Below, piece by piece: positions 12,201-22,308 of a stretch of DNA of 64,000 nucleotides. The stretch is from Pictodentalium vernedei (taxonomy: Eukaryota; Mollusca; Scaphopoda; Dentaliida; Dentaliidae): NCBI GenBank assembly GCA_031216915.1, contig CM062289.1:64053741-64117740 (forward strand), in the 5' to 3' direction. The notes below the pieces were generated by a model. It searched no databases, was not told where the DNA came from, and saw only the letters and a program-made list of their open reading frames with translations. Position 1 is the stretch's first letter, and each line of letters starts with the position of its first letter. The translations under genes were made by a program, and so were the position numbers.

Positions 12201-12928
12201 CCTCAACCAGGATACCTGATACGAGTTCCATTTTTACAGCTGAGGTAAAAGCTATTGATCTTGCGGTCGATGAGATTGAGGCTGAAGAGGAATGGAAGTC
12301 CATTATCTTCTCAGATTCTCTTTCTTGTTTACAGGCTCTTCTCAACCCCAGGTTGAAGAACCCTCTAATCTTGTCACTTCGTGAACGACTTACTGTAATG
12401 AAGTCTGACCAATATGATATTGTGTTTTGCTGGTTACCTGGACACGTTGGTATTGCTGGTAACACCAGGGCAGACAGTGCAGCGAAACAGGCTCTGAGTA
12501 AGCCAATCCCTGATTTTCCAATTCCTTACAGTGATTACAAGCCACTTATTTCTAAATACATCCGGTCTTTGTGGCAGTCGGAATGGGATGGAGCTACCAA
12601 TAACAAGCTCCACCGATTCCGACCAACTGTGTCTGATTATTATCCTCTTTCTCATCTTTGTCGAAAAGATCACGTTATCCTTACACGATGTCATATTGGT
12701 CATACCAGACTCACTCATAGTTTCTTATTGGAGGGCACTCTGCGACCTGAATGTGTTCCTTGTCAGCAGGGGCTGACAGTGGAACACATTCTTTTAGATT
12801 GAACAGATTTCGATCACGTTAGGCGGCAGTTTTTCACTGTGGAGTCTCTTAGAGACCTTTTTTACACTACCAGTCCGCGCAAGCTTTTGTCTTTTCTAAA
12901 AGAAATCAACCTTTTTAGCAAGTTTTAG
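9236..12928 (+). pseudogene. LINE copy 1 ORF2, APE endonuclease-reverse transcriptase-RNase H (broken)
   Basis: Would nick the target and reverse-transcribe the element. Endonuclease motifs: GDFNAHSPLWG, SIDLTITSP, GSDHFPI (about 9630-9890). RT, in the frame running from 10628: FFDLEKAYDTTW (residues 116-127), GVPQGG (174-179) and the catalytic YVDD (206-209). RNase H: YTDGS (D505), TAEV (E539), FSDS (D563), GHVGIAGN...RADS (H606, D616). A Cys/His cluster closes the protein. Breaks: TGA at 9278-9280, one T missing near 9340, 16 nt missing near 9554, a frameshift near 10245 (shared with copy 2), TAA at 10619-10621, and TGA at 12800-12802 replacing the last Cys of the terminal cluster. The frame otherwise runs to TAG at 12926-12928. 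Confidence 0.85.
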
Positions 12929-13178
12929 AGCTTTGTCTTTTAATCTTCCCATCATGATTTGGTATCAATAGGTTGATTTGTATTATATTTGTTGTTCTTC
13001 TTTCATTATGAATATTCATTTTCACATTTTCATTGTATTATCGTTCATCTATCACAATTTTTTTCTTTTTAAAAGCAGTCCTGACCATTACCTTTTAACT
13101 CATTTTCATGACTTTCTCGCCACGATATGGCCTTTGTTGCCGATGTGGCGTTAAGCACCAATAAATAAATAAATATAG
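12929..13178 (+). other. LINE copy 1 3' UTR and AATA tail
   Basis: T-rich and non-coding after the ORF2 stop. The last part, GATGTGGCGTTAAGCACC followed by (AATA)n at 13157-13178, is the likely recognition end and tail for target-primed reverse transcription. The TTGG repeat resumes immediately after it. Confidence 0.7.
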
Positions 13179-13345
13179 TTGGTTGGTTGGTTAGTTGGCT
13201 GGATGGTTAGTTGGTTGGCTCGTTGGATGGTTAGTTGGTTGGTTGGTTGGTTGGTTGACTGGTTGTTAGTCAGATGGTTGGTTGACTGGTTTGATGTTTG
13301 GTCCATTGGTTGGAAAGTTGATTGGTTTGTGGATGGTTGAAGTAG
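13179..13345 (+). repeat. TTGG simple repeat (downstream half, split by the LINE)
   Basis: Continuation of the GGTT tract interrupted by the LINE; ends at a GATTTGAAAAAAAATCCCT motif shared by all units. 13346-13560 holds nothing I recognise. Confidence 0.8.
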
Positions 13346-13568
13346 AGGATTTGAAAAAAAATCCCTCATGTAACAGTCAGGAAATGATCACTCAGGCTCC
13401 CGTGAGCTTTGCTAAGGTGAGTTAAAATTTTACTTTGCATTATTGAAATAGTGATGCATAGGTAAGATCAGTAGCTAATATTGCAGGCTTTGCACAGAGA
13501 AGTTTTTACTTACCAAATGTGCTTTTGTTAGTTCTAGAGAAGGAACATTGTAGATTTTACAGACTTAC

Positions 13569-15455
13569 ATTGATCTGATCCAAGATCAATGTGACTTCTG
13601 TCAGTGCTGGAGGGCAGGTATAAATGTCTCGGTCGACATCTCTTGCATGGCCCATATGTTCAAAAAAGCTCTTCGTGGTATCTTCGTTGATACCATCTAC
13701 AGTTAAAACTAGAAGTCCTGTCATGAAATGCGCACAAATAGCACGTCGATCTGCGCGTTAATCTACGCGTTATGACCATAGTAAAGCTATCAAATTCTGT
13801 ACATATGGCCGGTGCACAAGGAATGTGTCAGCCAATGGACCTCCGGGTAGTAGATTAACGCGCAGATCGACGTGATCCATTGGCAGAAACATTGCCAATG
13901 TTTGCTATGAGTAACCAGGAGAACCTGCCGTGCTTTGAATACCCTTCGATATGGCAACTGCGCGCAATTCCTACGCGCAATGAAGCCTGGATAAGTGCAC
14001 AGTTCGTGACAGGACTTCTACTTTTAACTGTACATCCCAGAATATGGTAGATGCTCTGTGTCTAATATTGGATGCCGTTATGATATGGATTCCCAGCCAT
14101 TTCCTTGTGTCAGCTATGTCGTTATACCCATCATGCGATTTCTGAGTATACGCAAACAGAAATTTATTCTCGGACTGTCACCTGCTTCTTCTCAAAAGTT
14201 TTTGTCAGCAAGAGTGTCTATAGCTTTACTGAATTCTGATGGTATAAAGAGGGGTACCATTTGATCCCCTTTACCTCCTTCAATATATAACACTATATAT
14301 ATATTTAGCAACTCCGTGACCCTTTCCTCTGTGACAGGAGGCATCCATGAGTTTCTTGAATCCCATTCACTTATCGTGAGTCTAGATACTTCACTCCCGC
14401 TTCTAGCATTCAATAATGTGATATGGAATACCAGTCACTTGCGAAAAGTTAGAAAGTCTGTTCCCATTTAACACCCCTCACCTGACAGATCTTGGATCAC
14501 AGTATATGTATGATTAAATTGAATTTGCAATTCAAATTCATCAGGTAAACTGGCTGGTTTTCTGGGTTTGGTTTGCCTATTTAATTTAAGTTCATATTCT
14601 GCCTCAGAAAATATTCTGGCATAATATGTTGGCGATGAGAATATTTCTAAAAATTCTCTTATGCTTTACACCTTGTCAGTATCTTTCAGAAGCACATTTC
14701 TCTGTATGAGAATTTTAGAAGATGTAATTAGGCACCCTTAGTCTAAAGTTAGTCCAGACTTCGTTGGCTCTTTTGATCCTGAAGGCTTGCATATAATATC
14801 GAATGCTTCTTCACGTTTCAGGCAACTGTGTATACTGAATAAATGAGTTAAGTTCTCCACTTCCGCAATTCTTTTGAGGCAGGCCAGTCTCCGCATAGCA
14901 CTCCGAGATTTTATTTCGGCTTCTTTTCTTTTGATTTTTCTAGCAGCTTAAATTTGTTTGCCAATGTACTATATATCCCTGTCATTTTCAGTTTGTGCAA
15001 AAACTTCGTCTTTCTTCATTTCTTGCAAAAGTTCTCTGAAATCATCACACTGAGTTTTGTCTATGAGAACTGATTTTCAAAGAGTTATTGGTTGAGATAT
15101 TGAAGATTCCTTTCTATTACATAACATAATTTTGAATGTAGAAAAAGGTTTTTTTATAAACGTTTGCAAGCAGAACATAACTTTCTCCCTTTTTGTTTTT
15201 CTTTCTGAAAGAAATCAACCACCCTGTGTGCAAGTTTCTAACTGTGTTAGCTTTTCTTTATTAATGTCAAATATTGCTTCCTTCCTGATGGATCCGAAGA
15301 GCTTTAATTTTTTTCCTCTTTTGAAATTAAACCCTCATTTTCGTCTGAGAGATTTTGGCTATTCTAGGATGTTTGTTATGTTTTTGTAGAAAGTGACGCC
15401 TCAAATCGCTGAAGAAGTTTCCACAGCACAGACAAGGTCTTTTGGGTTTCTTTTA
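13569..15455 (-). pseudogene. Zinc-finger + tyrosine-recombinase-like protein remnant, unit A1
   Basis: A decayed minus-strand coding region. Read from 15455 down: a C2H2-like finger (PCLCCGNFF...LRRHFLQKHNKH), a linker with MRRLACLKR-like text, a core-binding region ending SETEYELKL-like, then the catalytic fold with NARSGSEVSRLT and a GKGDQMVPLF loop (about 14400-14200), the box ITASNIRHRAST (about 14075-14045) and finally EHMGHARDVDRDIY (about 13650-13620), which supplies the second His and the Tyr. These are the landmarks of the YR-fold family that is multicopy in many invertebrates; naming is by recollection of the family pattern. The stop at 14666-14668 occurs in every unit, and a MITE interrupts the last part. 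A GTAAGT donor follows at 13563-13568. Confidence 0.65.
13700..14030. mobile_element. 331-bp Tc1/mariner-like MITE inside the recombinase remnant
   Basis: Ends CAGTTAAAACTAGAAGTCCT and its near-exact reverse complement, flanked by TA at 13698-13699 and 14031-14032, as expected for Tc1/mariner. A second perfect 23-bp inverted repeat (starting CGTCGATCTGCGCGTTAATC) lies inside at 13742-13764 and 13850-13872. It separates the recombinase RHR box from the HMGH...Y box. No ORF. Confidence 0.75.
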
Positions 15456-15599
15456 CGTTTCCAAATAATTAGAGAAAAAAGAAAAATATGATAAAAATGT
15501 GTCAAACAGAAGATATTTTTGGCATTTTAAACAATAACTTGTGTGCAGCGTCACCTTTGGCCGCATCCAAGACTTTGGAAACAAGAGGCACCAGGGTGA

Positions 15600-17275
15600 C
15601 TGGTGAACCAAGTGATCATGAGCACTTGATCTGAAAAGTTAGATTCCAGCCATCATTTTTCGACGGGGTGAAATAGTATAAGTGCTGGACTCCCAATTGC
15701 CAGGCAGTGTTGCCGAGATTTCAAATCCTGGTGGGGATCAGAAACCAACATTCTAAATTCCTCTAAAACATGATTGTGCCCTTCACAAAAACACACACAG
15801 GCCCATGCCAGTCTGCAACTGAGGCCAACCACAACACTTTCGTTGTACTGTAACCAACACATTCCACACTTTCATGCTGCTTCCGAAAGGAAGCTGAACC
15901 AAGTGGTCATGAAAACTTCATCTGAAAAATATATTCCAGCCATCGTTTTTTCGACGGTGTGCAATGGTCTAGTGGTTTTGGGGTTGAGACTCCTGATTGT
16001 TAGGCGGTGCTGCCGAGGGTTCGATTCCAGGCGGGGGATCAGGAACCAACCTCCTAAATCCTCTAAAACATGATTGTGTCCTTTAAACAGATTAAAAAAC
16101 ACTCACAGGTCAGTTCCCGTCTTCATCTGAGGCCAACCACAACACTTTCGTCGTAGTGTAGCCAGCACATTCCACACATTCATGCCGCTCCGAAAGTGAT
16201 CATGAGAACCTCATCTAAAAAGCTAGATACCAAACACCATTTTTTGACGGTGTCTGTGCAATGGTCTAGTGGTGTAGATGTTGGGACTCCTGATTGTCAG
16301 GCGGTGTTGCCGAGGGTTCAAATCCTGGCGGGGTATCAGGAACCAACATTTTAAATCCTCTGAAACATGATTGTGTCCCTCAAAAACATACACAGGTCAG
16401 TGCCAGTCTTCGTCTGAGACCAAACTACAGCATTTTCGTTGTACTGTAGCCAGCACGATCCACACTTTCATGCTGCTGCTGCCGAAACAAAGATGAACCA
16501 AGTGATCATGAGCACTTCATCTAAAAAGCTGGAATTCAGCCATCATTTTTTGACGGTGTCTAGTGGTTTAGGTGTTGGACTACTGATTGCAGGTACTGTT
16601 GCCGAGGGTACGAATCCCGGCGAGGGATCAGAAACCAATGTTCTAAATTCCTCTAAACATGATTTTAACCTTCGAAAAACACACATGCTAATGTCAGTCT
16701 TCATCTGAGGCCTACCACAGCACTTCTGTTGTACTGTGGCCAGTGCGTTCCACAGTTTCATGCTGCATCTGAAAGGAAGATGAGCCAAGTGATCATGAGA
16801 ACTTCTTCTAAAAAGCTCGATTTCAACCATCGTTTTTTGACGGTGCGCAGTGATCTAGTGGTTTAGATGTTGGACTCCTGCTTGCGAGCGGTGTTGCCGA
16901 GGGTTCGAATCCCAGCGGGGGATCAGAAACCAACATTCTAAATTCTAAAACATGAATGTGTCCTTCGAAAAACACACAGGCCCATGTCAGTCTTTGTCTC
17001 AGAGCAACCACAGCACTTTCGTTGTATTGTAGCCAGCACGTTCCACACTTTCATGCTAGTGCTGAAAGAAAGGTGAACCAAGTGATCATGAGAACTTCAT
17101 CCTAAAAGCTAGATTCCAACCATCGTTTTTCGATGGTATGCAATAGTCTATTGGTTTAGATGTTGGATTCCCGATTGACAGGTGGTGTTGCCAAAGGTTC
17201 GAATCCTTGTGGTAGATCAGAAACTAACATTCTAAATTCCTCTAAACCTGATTGTGCCCTTCGAAAACATTTGGT
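15600..17275 (+). repeat. Tandem tRNA-derived SINE array, six monomers (A1/B1 junction)
   Basis: B boxes near 15717, 16018, 16315, 16607, 16903 and 17197 give a spacing of 290-301 bp. Monomers are diverged, yet most keep the A-box-like GGTCTAGTGGTTTAG and a GGTTCRAATCC B box. Unlike typical scattered SINEs they are arranged head to tail. Several open frames of 70-125 codons run through the monomers but are by-products of the repeat. Confidence 0.75.
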
Positions 17276-17639
17276 GAAAACATTTGATTGTCATGAAATT
17301 ACTTGAGATCCTTCAAAACTCATTTCAAAACACAAACAAGAAGCCCCACAGGGCCTGAAGCGCTCACCTTGAACAGAACCCGATATAAACAGAGTCAAGA
17401 ATGAATCTACATGAAGCAATTAATCTCCATAAGATCCATTGTCAATCCGTGAGCCCTCCAGTAGTGACTGAAAGAGCTCAAGCATCATGCCTTTTCTTCA
17501 GTTGATCATAATGTAAAAAGTGAAGCTCCCTTATGGAGCCCCTTGAGTTCCCCTATGTGGATTAATCTTAGTTACACACCTCTAGAGGGTACTTAAAAAA
17601 GAAAACAATCTAATTCTTAAGCTACATGGTCAATTCCTG

Positions 17640-18900
17640 CTACCACAGGGAGCCTAAATATTAACCCTGGAACTCGATTTTTTGTATACCAAATATGAAA
17701 GCATTCTGACTGGTGGATCTGAAGAAGATTTCCTCATATTGCAGTTAAGTTAAAATCTGGGCTACTATTTATAAATGGTAGTACACCAAATATGAGATGT
17801 TGTATACCAAATATGAAAGCATTTCGACTGGTGGTTCCGAAGAATATGATTTTTCCGCTATTGCACAAAGCTAAAATTCGGACTACCATAGGGAGCAGAA
17901 ATATTAAACCAGGAACCTAATTTGAAGAACCTTGAATCGGACTCCCCTAGAGATATTGTAAACCAAATATGAAAGGATTCTGACTGGTGAATCTGAAGAT
18001 TTTTCAAGAAATTTCCTCATATTTCTCCAAGTTAAAATTTGGGTTCCCATAGGAGCCCAAATATCCACCCATGCACATCGATTTGAACAACGTGTAATCC
18101 ACCCCCCCCCCCCCGCCCCCACCCCTCCCTAAGGTTGTTGTATACCAAATATGAAAGCATTCTGACTGTTGGACCTGAAGACGAATTTTTTAACGGAATC
18201 CTTAATCTTTACCTATGGACCCGATTCGAGCAAACTTGAAGATTTTTAAAAATTATGCCCCATATTGCACTAAGTTAAAATATGGGGTTGCATTAGAAAA
18301 TATTGATTCAAGAAATACCTTTGATGTTGTAATTTCTTTTGCTGAATCTTGAAACAAATGGCTTGAGTTTTCCAAAGAAGCTGCCTGGAATCAAAGCAAT
18401 ATTACATAAAAATGACCTTTGTTCCATTTAATAGTGAAAGTTAATATGCTTTTCACGGAAAATAAAACCTTTCTAGGAAATAACAAGATAGTTTACCTTT
18501 TTTCAAAAATTGCAGACAATGACATTTTTAAAATGAGTTTGAGCTTCAAAGTTTCACAATGTTAGCATTATATAAGGGCAATGCAATGCCCTCAAGCCTA
18601 AGTCGCCAGCGAACTGTATCAAGTCAATCAGGGGTCATAACTCTTGTGAAAATTTAGGTTTCTTCCGGGTTCTCCTGCGGAAGGTGCTGAATACAAAATA
18701 TCAAAAGATTACGACTGTTGGACCTGAAGATTTTCAAAAAATATTCCTCATATTAGCTAAGTTAAAAATGCTTGAGCTTGCATCAGATTTGATAACTTTG
18801 AACCTAAACCTGACCCTGACTCCCCCTCTCCCTCCTAATATGATGGTGTATTACGAAAATCAAAGGATCCTAAACAGTGGATCTGAAAAAGATGCTTAAA
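17640..18900. repeat. Degenerate tandem repeat with poly-C tract, unit B1
   Basis: Counterpart of 940-2200. The C-tract (18102-18114, 13 C) is followed here by G and further C/A runs, so it is the only interrupted version. Confidence 0.6.
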
Positions 18901-18954
18901 GGAAATTTCTCATATTGCACTGAGTTTTAATTTGGGTCCCGACATGAATATTTC

Positions 18955-19432
18955 ACTGAGTGAGTGCTAGAAGCCACTGTGAGAACATTAAAAAAATGAG
19001 GACACTAGATCAAAATTAAACGTTTTGCTTGTTCACGTTTCCTATTCAGTGAGATGCAAATATTATTTTTTTTGTATAAATTTGTTCTATTATAAATTAT
19101 TGGAGAGTGCTTGTTGGCACTCTCCAATAATTTTTAATAAAGCAAACTTTGAATAACAAATTGCGACCTCCAAAAATAGGTTAGTTCAGTTAACTTGTTG
19201 AGGGCCAGATTATTTTTGGTGGTCTGAATTTTCCATCAAAATTTGTTTTATTACAATTTTTTGGAGAGTACCACAGGCACTTTCCAATAATTTGTAATTG
19301 AAGAAATTAATTTAAACAAAATATTATGTGCGTTTGACTGAATATGGCAGACAAGCTAGACAAATGTTGGCTTTTGCACTGGTACCCTTAAGTTTTGAAA
19401 GCCCTGACAGTGGCTTCTAGCACTCAATCAGT
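18955..19432. mobile_element. MITE with ACTGA inverted repeats, unit B1
   Basis: Same element as at 2256-2732. Here the inner hairpin is perfect: 17-bp arms 19094-19110 and 19117-19133 (AAATTATTGGAGAGTGC and its complement) around a 6-base loop. Confidence 0.65.
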
Positions 19433-19814
19433 TAAGTTATCTAGTTATATTACTGTAATTTTTAGTTATCAATATTCCTCATATTGTACAAAGTTACAAT
19501 TATGATCCTCAAAGGAATGTACAAATTTCTATATCTAGTTATATTACACAAATTTATGTTTATCAAATTTCATTTGGAAATGGTACTTTATACTTATACA
19601 ATTTGGCAGTCGAGGACAAGGTCCAACTTTTGTTAATCTCAGGTAAATATATCAACATGAAGATAAACTGCCAACCTATACACACACCTTGTTTATTTCC
19701 CACCTGAATGTTTTCGCTGTTCTATTTAAACAACTAATTTTACTGAGAATTGCTTATGTACTTGATGGCAATAAAAATCAGTCTGAAAAGACATGTCCTT
19801 GTGGTCAGTCAGTT

Positions 19815-19915
19815 TTAGGTTAGTTAGTTGGTTGAATGGTTATTTGTTTGGTTGGTTGGTCAGGTGTTGGGTTGGTCAGTTGGTTAGTTGATTGATTGGT
19901 TGGTTGGTTGAGTTT
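19815..19915 (+). repeat. TTGG/TTAG simple repeat, unit B1
   Basis: GGTTAGTT and TTGG words; counterpart of 3232-3325 without the 110-bp A-specific insertion in front of it. Confidence 0.75.
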
Positions 19916-20289
19916 GGCCATAAATTTCAGTTTCATGCGCAACACATGTAGATGTTAAACTACTACAACAACAAAAAAATCTCTTTCACGTCTCCTGCAA
20001 TCAAATCATGACTGAAGACAAATAATTTATAAAAAATAATGAGACATAATTAACTCCTGCAAATGTTCAGAAATTTCAATTGTTCAACTTCAAAAACTTT
20101 CTTACAGCTCTCCTATAATCAGTTTGTATCTGCTGAACAGTAGGCATGAGTTGAAAGAAATAAAAATTAAAGAAAATTCTCAGGAGAAAACAAAAGATTA
20201 TTCAAGATTAGCTCATGAAAAATGTAGAAGAGGCACAAAATGAATTTCTCTGTAGATTCTATCCATTTTAATATAATTACACTGTTGAT

Positions 20290-20700
20290 GTCGTTATACG
20301 TTTTGGGTACAAATACTCAGTTCCCATTGGTCAGCTGGGTGAAAACGTCATGACCAAATGTAAATCATTTTCTAATGAATACATTTGGTCGCACTTTGAC
20401 CCGCATTTACGGTAGAGCGCAGTTGACAGAATGTAATTCGGGCGGTGTTTGGGCGGGTTTTTAACTTTTAGCGCCACTCGCAGTGATCAACTCCGCTGAT
20501 ATTTCTTTGGTGACATTTCCCAACTATGGCATAAAGCCCGTTAGTAAAATACTCGTATCCATTTCTAAAGTTGTGAAAATTAAAAATCAGAGTTGTGCGC
20601 TTTGTATTTTGTGTAAGGGTGGTTTTTCGCCTCGTTCGTTCGTACATGTTTTATTGCGTCTTTCTGCTTTGTTGTTCGGTACAAAGTAGTTTAAACAGTT
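20290..20700 (+). promoter_or_regulatory. Promoter-like patch, unit B1 (single copy)
   Basis: Inverted CCAAT box, E-box, CRE-like site and GGGCGG boxes as in A1, but without the local duplication. The 68-codon frame at 20483-20689 is kept in all units but starts from a non-ATG codon (GTG), so I leave it uncalled. Confidence 0.25.
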
Positions 20701-20717
20701 ACGGAATGTAATTATAA

Positions 20718-20929
20718 GAATTGAATGCAATTTTTATAATCTTTATTGGAGTATGAACGTGTGGAAATGGGTACAAATTATGTATGAATCCCTATAATCT
20801 TTATTGGGGTATGAACGTGTGGGAATGGGTACCAATTATGTATGAATCCCTTCCGGGATTCATACATAATTTGTACCCATTCCCACACGTTCATACTCCA
20901 ATAAAGATTATAAAAATTGCATTCAATTC
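20718..20929. repeat. Fold-back with two direct left arms, unit B1
   Basis: Direct repeats 20718-20792 and 20793-20850 face an inverted arm 20855-20929. Only TTCC separates the inner arms, so the centre is almost a perfect palindrome. Confidence 0.75.
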
Positions 20930-21584
20930 ATAAATCATTATGGCAAGAAATAATAATAAAGAAAATAATAAAATAAAAACACTTCCAAAAGAGGCCTTCA
21001 GGTTTAAATTAAACCAGAGTTGCCATCAGTTCCCAAACACAGGCAGCGCTCATCAATAGAATTGTGATTTTAGTTTTCTTTTCAATGTTCAAACACAGTG
21101 TTGTAGTTTGTAAAGCAAAACGTGGGCACTCTTATTCAAATGCAAGAAAAATATAAATAAACACTAACAAAGAGGAATTCTCAGTTGAAAAAAAACCTTT
21201 TCTACAAATCAAACATCTTGAGGTGTCGATGATCAGGTGTTTGAAACTAGGTCACAACAATGAAAACAGCTGATCGAGATGAATTGTGTTGCCCTTTAAA
21301 AATAAAAGGTACAAACATCTTTTGCTTTTAATATTGAATTTTATTAAGAGTTTAATGATTTTCGGACAGGTTAATGCCATTCCTATATATCTTTTGAAAC
21401 TGATTGCAAATCAACACTTGAATCATTTCCAAACTGCCAAATGCTTTGATGGATATTTTTCAGGTTTTTGGCCCAAGGAGATCTTTTTTCTGGGAAGTCG
21501 GGAACATTGTTAAATACCCGGAAATTTCCCGCCATTTCAGGAGGGTAAACATGTCTGGGTTGGTAGATCAGTTGGCTGGTTGTA

Positions 21585-21770
21585 TAGCCCAAGAACATTA
21601 GGTTTCACTAGGGAAAAAAATCGGAGAAAGCTGATTTTTTTCAGGGAATGTCGAGTACATGTCACTGAACGATTAGACAAAAGTCCCCTAAAATCCCAGT
21701 TGAGCTTTTTTTTCTACAGCCTTTTTTCGAAAACGCGTTTGAAAAAAAAAAAAAAAAAATCGCACGAACT
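21585..21770 (+). repeat. Left terminal inverted repeat of the B1 element
   Basis: Pairs with 24975-25159. The outer 17 bases match at most positions, then a 10-base length difference, then the strongest block (AAATCGGAGAAAGCTGATTT) and GTTGAGCTTTTTT, ending in A/T homopolymers present in both arms. Equivalent arms start at 33757 and 45921. Confidence 0.75.
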
Positions 21771-21828
21771 TTGTAACATCGAATTGATCCAACTGTATTT
21801 TTTGTTTACGCGTATTTCGAGCTACATA

Positions 21829-22180
21829 ATGTCTAATATACATTTACCTAGAGGAAAATGTGCATTCTGTGACAATTTCTGCGAAAAATTATTGAAAATT
21901 CACAAAAAAGTATCGGATTTACGCAAAAAGTGAAGATTTTCCTAACGTATTTGCCCAAAGGGTCGTAGTACAGAGCGGGATGTCAGTTGGACAGACGATA
22001 AAAAATCCACCACCATTTGAAGACTTTTATCATTGCTTACAAAATAGACATTATGGAAGACCCCCTCTGCTTCTGGCCGAGTTCCCCTTTTGGCATAAAA
22101 TTCGTCAGCATGAAAACTCAACTATTTTCGGGCTTGGGACCGAACAGACACGTCTGTGTCTGGCAGCATTAGATCAATAA
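21829..22180 (+). CDS. Possible small plus-strand gene in the left arm (two short frames)
   Basis: Frame 1, 21829-21933, starts at ATG just inside the TIR and encodes 34 residues with a CxxC...C cluster (KCAFCDNFC) and a Lys-rich end. Frame 2, ending at 22180, is open from about 21923 and has an internal ATG at 21980; its protein includes PPFEDFYHCLQNRHYG and ends CLAALDQ. The two frames differ by one base across an A-run, so they may be one frameshifted gene or two exons. It is followed by AATAAATAATATTTAC, duplicated in tandem (22172-22228), and converges with the nuclease gene. No family recognised. Differences from B2 are mostly amino-acid changing, which argues against selection. Confidence 0.3.
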
Positions 22181-22308
22181 ATAATATTTACAGAATGTAC
22201 AAAAATCAATAAATAATATTTACAGAATGTACAAATCAATCAACATGGATTAAGTTACATTGACTATTATCAACGCTATATACAGAAATGACATGACCTA
22301 TATACATA

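Larger units (their letters stand above)
7083..13178 (+). mobile_element. Non-LTR retrotransposon (I-superfamily/Nimb-like LINE), copy 1, full length but dead
   Basis: Order seen: a 5' leader of about 780 bp, ORF1 (gag-like, zinc knuckles), ORF2 (APE endonuclease, reverse transcriptase, RNase H, C-terminal Cys-His cluster), a 3' UTR of about 230 bp and an AATA-rich tail at 13157-13178. ORF1 with CCHC knuckles plus an APE endonuclease and an ORF2 RNase H is the I-superfamily arrangement; the clade name is inference. It is inserted in a TTGG repeat and absent from all B units. Multiple stops and frameshifts make it inactive. The exact 5' base is uncertain because A1 and A2 differ just before CCTACTAGGCG. 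Confidence 0.85.
1..16739. repeat. Tandem unit A1 (LINE- and hAT-bearing variant)
   Basis: Base 1 aligns to base 53064 and the match runs to the window end with small indels, so this is one copy of the A-type unit. Relative to B units it has an extra hAT-like element, a LINE, a 449-bp local duplication near 3.8-4.6 kb and about 110 bp near 3.11-3.22 kb, and it lacks the 3.57-kb TIR element. Together these account for its extra 4.7 kb. Parts with nothing recognisable: 520-940, 2733-3225, 3330-3700 and 4745-5129 (AT-rich, no convincing ORF). Compared with A2 it has lost about 150 bp near 5000. The unit start is arbitrary because the array is tandem. Confidence 0.9.

Noticed and set aside
13151-13369. 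72-codon frame rich in NQSTNQPTNQ
   Set aside because: Translation of the TTGG simple repeat.
15960-16035. Possible tRNA gene in a SINE monomer
   Set aside because: A and B boxes are present, but acceptor and anticodon stems do not pair and it belongs to a tandem repeat family.
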